A stretch of 64,000 bases of DNA from Marmoricola sp. OAE513 (GTDB lineage Bacteria > Actinomycetota > Actinomycetes > Propionibacteriales > Nocardioidaceae): NCBI RefSeq assembly GCF_040546585.1, contig NZ_JBEPOC010000001.1:1116001-1180000 (forward strand), given 5' to 3'. The notes beneath the pieces are model-generated. The model had not been told where the DNA came from. It made no database searches and saw only the letters and a program-made list of their open reading frames with translations. Position 1 is the stretch's first letter, and every line of letters starts with the position of its first letter. Below, piece by piece: positions 57,553 through 64,000 of this stretch. The translations under genes were made by a program, and so were the position numbers.

Positions 57553-57625
57553 GCTGACCTGGCACCTTTGTGCAGGTGCTCCCCCGCTGCGCTCCTCCCC
57601 ACCTGCACAAAGGTGCCAGGTCAGC
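57553..57625. repeat. Perfect 26-bp inverted repeat with 21-nt spacer
   Basis: The left arm (57553-57578, beginning GCTGACCTGGCACC) and right arm (57600-57625, ending GGTGCCAGGTCAGC) are exact reverse complements over 26 bases. The spacer is pyrimidine-rich on the plus strand. Each arm also contains its own short palindrome (GCACCT-TTGTGC-AGGTGC in the left). The right arm includes the stop codon of the upstream flavoprotein gene. The left arm ends 25 nt before the PlsC start. It could be a terminator, attenuator or a dispersed palindromic element of REP/MITE type. Confidence 0.9.
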
Positions 57626-58892
57626 TGAAAGGCGGGCGGTGGTCGAGCTTCACGCTGCGGCGACCGGCCCAGCGCCACACCCGGGCGGACCGGTCCCGGT
57701 CCTCCTCGGTCACCAGGTTGCCCATCCAGCGCAGCGCCAGCGTCATCATCCAGTCCGAGCGCATGCCGACAGGTCCCAGTGCGGCGAGCGCCCGCGGCAC
57801 CGTGACGATCCCGGCCAGACGACGGGCGATCGAGAACGCCTCGCCGTAGTGCTCGCGGAGCAGCGTCGGCCACACCGTGGCGAGGTCCTCGTCCAGGACG
57901 TCGACGACCAACCGGCCCGTCTCCAGGCCGTAGTCGATGCCCTCGCCGTTGAGCGGGTTCACGCAGGCCGCGGCATCGCCGATCAGCGCCCAGTTCGGAC
58001 CGGCGACGTTCGAGACCGCGCCCCCCATCGGCAGCAGTGCCGAGGTGGGCATGCGGATGTCCCCGCTGAGCTGGAAGTCCTCGCGGCGCTGCTCGGCGTA
58101 GTGCTTCATCAGCGGCCGCAGCGCCACCTCGGCCGGACGCTTCGCGGTGGCCAGCGTGCCCACACCCAGGTTCACCGAGCCGTCGCCGAGCGGGAAGATC
58201 CACCCGTAGCCCGAGAGGATCTCGCCCTGCTCGCCGCGGAGCTCGAGGTGCGAGCTGATCCAGGGGTCGTCCGACATGGCCGAGTCGATGTAGGAGCGGC
58301 CGGCGACGCCGTACACCGTGTCCCGGTGCCACTCACGTCCGAGGACCTTGCCGAGCCCGGAGCGGACACCGTCCGCCACCACGAGCCGGTTGCAGGCGAT
58401 CTCGACCCGCTCCCCGTCACGGCCGTCGAGCTCGAAGACGACCGCAGCGACCTTTCCCCCGTCCATCCGGACGTCGACCGCGCGGGCACCGTCGATCGCG
58501 GTCGCGCCCGCCTTGATCGCGGTGGTGCGGAGGTGGTCGTCGAGCTCGGTACGCGCGACCGCCGACCCGTACGCCGGCAGTCCGGTCCCGGACCGGCCCG
58601 GACCGGGCCACGGGAGCAGCAACGTCTGCCCGAAACCGTGCGCGCGCAGTCCGTGGTTGACCGTGTGCGCCGTGATCCAGTCCTCGAGGCCGAGGCGGGA
58701 GAGCTCGGCGATGGCACGCGGGGTGAGCCCGTCACCACAGGTCTTGTCGCGCGGGAAGACGGCGGCATCGACGATCACGGTGTCGCGTCCAGCCCGCGCG
58801 GCCCAGGTCGCCGCCGAGGAGCCTGCGGGGCCGGCGCCGACGACGAGCACGTCGGTGCGGGTGGGCCCGGAGAAGGACGGCTGGGTGGTCAC
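57621..58892 (-). CDS. Geranylgeranyl reductase family FAD-dependent oxidoreductase
   Basis: The 423-residue protein has an N-terminal FAD motif, VLVVGAGPAGSSAA (about 15-28). The family signature FPRDKTCGDGLTPRA follows near residue 46. The second FAD contact is ALIGDAAACVNPLNGEGIDYGLETG (about 300-325). In actinobacteria these enzymes reduce isoprenoid chains, for example one double bond of the menaquinone side chain (MenJ type) or geranylgeranyl lipids. The start is a GTG at 58892. It is the first gene of a two-gene unit with the PlsC-like acyltransferase, so a membrane-lipid role is likely. Its stop lies in the inverted repeat. Confidence 0.85.
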   Translation of the reverse strand: MTTQPSFSGPTRTDVLVVGAGPAGSSAATWAARAGRDTVIVDAAVFPRDKTCGDGLTPRAIAELSRLGLEDWITAHTVNHGLRAHGFGQTLLLPWPGPGRSGTGLPAYGSAVARTELDDHLRTTAIKAGATAIDGARAVDVRMDGGKVAAVVFELDGRDGERVEIACNRLVVADGVRSGLGKVLGREWHRDTVYGVAGRSYIDSAMSDDPWISSHLELRGEQGEILSGYGWIFPLGDGSVNLGVGTLATAKRPAEVALRPLMKHYAEQRREDFQLSGDIRMPTSALLPMGGAVSNVAGPNWALIGDAAACVNPLNGEGIDYGLETGRLVVDVLDEDLATVWPTLLREHYGEAFSIARRLAGIVTVPRALAALGPVGMRSDWMMTLALRWMGNLVTEEDRDRSARVWRWAGRRSVKLDHRPPFS

Positions 58893-58933
58893 CCGCCCAT
58901 CTTCCCATCCGGCAGGTGAGGGGCGGCAATCGG

Positions 58934-58939
58934 TAGCGT
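58934..58939 (+). promoter_or_regulatory. -10 element TAGCGT of the small membrane-protein gene
   Basis: TAGCGT ends six bases before the ATG at 58946 and no ribosome binding site lies in between, so the transcript is probably leaderless. No -35 hexamer is evident. Confidence 0.5.
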
Positions 58940-58945
58940 GTGCCC

Positions 58946-59467
58946 ATGGCCGATCCGACTCCCTCCACCTTCCTGCAGACCCTCCGGGTGCTCTGCGTGG
59001 CCCTGATGTCCTCCCTGGTGGTCATCCTCGTGGCCGTCACGTTCATCCTCACCTCCGAGCAGGGATCCGACCCGGCGCCGCCGTGGACCTTCGCCGTGCT
59101 GGCTGCGGTGGCTCTGGCCGCGACGGCGGCGATCTCCCAGCTCGGGTACCGGTTCCGGCCGATCGCCCCGGGCACGCCCGAGGACGAGGCTCGGCGCAGC
59201 TCGGTCACCCAGATGCAAACCACCACCCTCCTGCGCTTCGCGTTCGCCGAGTCGGTGGCGATGGTCGGGATCGCCCTGGCCTTCGTCGCCGAGGACGGCG
59301 GCATCGTGCTCGTGCTGATCGGGGTCGCGGTTGCCGAGCTGCTGCTGTTCCGGCACATCTGGCCCAGCGACCGGATCATCACGAAGGTCACCGAGGCCCT
59401 GGAGGCCGAGGGCGGCCGGTCCTACCTGCGCGAGGCGCTCGACTCCCCGGCTCCGCCTCGCGGCTAG
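58946..59467 (+). CDS. Four-helix integral membrane protein, unknown function
   Basis: The 173-residue protein has hydrophobic segments at about 11-35, 47-66, 97-115 and 119-137, and cytoplasmic ends. I use the ATG at 58946, behind a -10-like box. GTG codons two and more residues earlier fall in the promoter. No family is recognised. It overlaps the convergent DUF429 gene by 4 bp. Confidence 0.7.
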   Translation: MADPTPSTFLQTLRVLCVALMSSLVVILVAVTFILTSEQGSDPAPPWTFAVLAAVALAATAAISQLGYRFRPIAPGTPEDEARRSSVTQMQTTTLLRFAFAESVAMVGIALAFVAEDGGIVLVLIGVAVAELLLFRHIWPSDRIITKVTEALEAEGGRSYLREALDSPAPPRG

Positions 59468-60297
59468 ACCCGGATCGCGGCCGGTAGCCCGTCGCTGAAG
59501 ACCTCGGGCTCGGGCGGGAACGACTCGCTCTCCCCCGCTGCGTGCCGGCTGGCGGACCAGGCGCAGGCGCACGCGTCGAGCAGGTCGTCGAGGGCGAATC
59601 CCTGACCTGCGTAGTAGTGCGGAGCCGTCAGGCCGGCACCGGTCAGCAGTGCGCGCCGCTCGTCGGCTCCCTCCGGGGTCGCCTTGCGGCTGATGACCGG
59701 GGTCCCGGCCAGGCGCGCGAACGCGAGCTCGGGATGCACCTCGACCACCTCGACCCGCGGGCGGGTGCGCAGCCACTGGTCGACCTCGCGGATCTTCGGG
59801 ACGATCCCCCAGGTCTGCACGGCGATGCTCGTGCCGGACGCCGTGGCGGCGATGTTGATCTCCTTCGCCTCCTCCCACGAGGACGCGTAGACGGCCGCAC
59901 GGGTCGGCGGGGTGAACACCGAGCTCGACTTCGGCCCGAGCTCCGCCCGCACCAGGCCGTCGGCACGACGGGCGTCCCGGTCCGCGAGCCCGATCGGCAT
60001 GTCGACCGCGACCACCCGGACGTCGAGGTTCTGCCGGACGCTCTCGACCAGGGCGGCAATCGCCCCGGCCACGTGCACCGCGGTGGTCCCGTCGGTGTCG
60101 AGCGCGACCCCGACCCAGCCACCGGGGCAGCCGTCGACGCCGAGCACCGGGACGACGGGCCGGAGCACCTCAGGCGCCTCCGGGGCGAGCGCTTCTGCAG
60201 CGGCGACCAACGCCTCGGCGGTCCGCGCCGTACCGGACTGGGCGACCGCACGGGCGACGAGGTCCGCCAGGTCGCGCTCCCAGCCATCGGTGCTCAT
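59464..60297 (-). CDS. DUF429 domain protein
   Basis: The 277-residue protein has VLGVDGCPGGWVGVALD (about 51-67), VVAVDMPIGLAD and SSVFTPPTRAAVY, which are the DUF429 signatures of an RNase-H-like fold of unknown activity. The conserved Asp residues of VDGCPGGW and VDMPIGL are present. An N-terminal helical segment of about 45 residues precedes the domain. The ATG at 60297 is chosen because upstream sequence crosses the rpoC terminator. Confidence 0.82.
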   Translation of the reverse strand: MSTDGWERDLADLVARAVAQSGTARTAEALVAAAEALAPEAPEVLRPVVPVLGVDGCPGGWVGVALDTDGTTAVHVAGAIAALVESVRQNLDVRVVAVDMPIGLADRDARRADGLVRAELGPKSSSVFTPPTRAAVYASSWEEAKEINIAATASGTSIAVQTWGIVPKIREVDQWLRTRPRVEVVEVHPELAFARLAGTPVISRKATPEGADERRALLTGAGLTAPHYYAGQGFALDDLLDACACAWSASRHAAGESESFPPEPEVFSDGLPAAIRV

Positions 60298-60330
60298 GGG
60301 CCCATCCTGGCCGACGCGGCCGGGAACGGC

Positions 60331-60367
60331 GAAGGCCCCGTCGCACCTCGCGGTGGGACGGGCCTTC
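60331..60367. terminator. Hairpin terminator after rpoC
   Basis: GAAGGCCC pairs with GGGCCTTC, extended inward with GTC/GAC and CACC/GGTG around a TCGC loop. It lies 27 nt after the rpoC stop. It closely resembles the rplQ terminator at 12131-12164 in arms and loop. Confidence 0.85.
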
Positions 60368-60394
60368 GTGGCTCCTGGCGTGACGCCTACGAGC

Positions 60395-64000
<3,606 letters not shown>

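Overview
The window is a high-GC (about 70% by eye) bacterial chromosome segment. The gene order, Shine-Dalgarno and leaderless starts, GC-rich hairpins without U-tracts, and Ala/Glu- or Arg/Gly-rich tails on ribosomal proteins point to an actinobacterium. Nocardioidaceae (Nocardioides or a relative) is my best guess from overall protein character, not from a database match. I see no tRNA, rRNA, CRISPR array, insertion sequence or prophage gene.

The backbone is the ribosomal / RNA polymerase superoperon, all on the minus strand. Read from right to left it runs: rpoC (60.4-64.0 kb, 5' end outside the window), rpsL-rpsG-fusA-tuf (45.3-49.6 kb), the S10 operon rpsJ to rpsQ (28.0-33.5 kb), the spc operon rplN to rplO (23.7-27.9 kb), secY-adk-map (20.9-23.6 kb), infA-rpmJ-rpsM-rpsK-rpsD-rpoA-rplQ (12.2-16.0 kb) and truA (9.7-10.5 kb). 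The rpoC reading frame is broken by an apparent one-base insertion near 60997-61001. Sequencing error is the simplest explanation.

The backbone blocks are separated by cassettes of other genes. Between rpoC and rpsL (49.9-60.3 kb) lie a YdiJ-type FAD/Fe-S dehydrogenase, a hydroxyacid-oxoacid transhydrogenase, a tandem Nudix protein, an acyltransferase-3, a PlsC-like acyltransferase, a geranylgeranyl-reductase-family flavoprotein, a DUF429 protein and a 26-bp-arm inverted repeat. Between tuf and rpsJ (33.9-44.95 kb) lie the actinobacterial MoxR-DUF58-DUF4350-DUF4129-SpoIIM-RDD membrane locus, a Tat-exported phosphoesterase, trmB and an SGNH hydrolase. Between map and infA (16.3-20.9 kb) lie a lipoprotein phosphodiesterase, a receptor-type Ser/Thr kinase and an FHA protein. 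Between rplQ and truA lie an FkbM methyltransferase and a YczE-like membrane protein.

The left end (0-9.7 kb) is accessory. It holds a truncated epimerase, an MFS/ABC-F pair, an SMR exporter divergent from a TetR regulator across two identical palindromes, a secreted beta-propeller protein, a three-gene flavinylation-like cluster (tiny Thr/Ser-rich membrane protein, ApbE, ferric-reductase-like bis-heme membrane protein), an RsmC-like methyltransferase and a flavoprotein with a degenerate receiver domain.

Several accessory genes have a TANNNT box 6-7 nt before the start codon and no Shine-Dalgarno, so they are probably leaderless. The ribosomal genes mostly have Shine-Dalgarno sequences and 1-4 bp start/stop overlaps.
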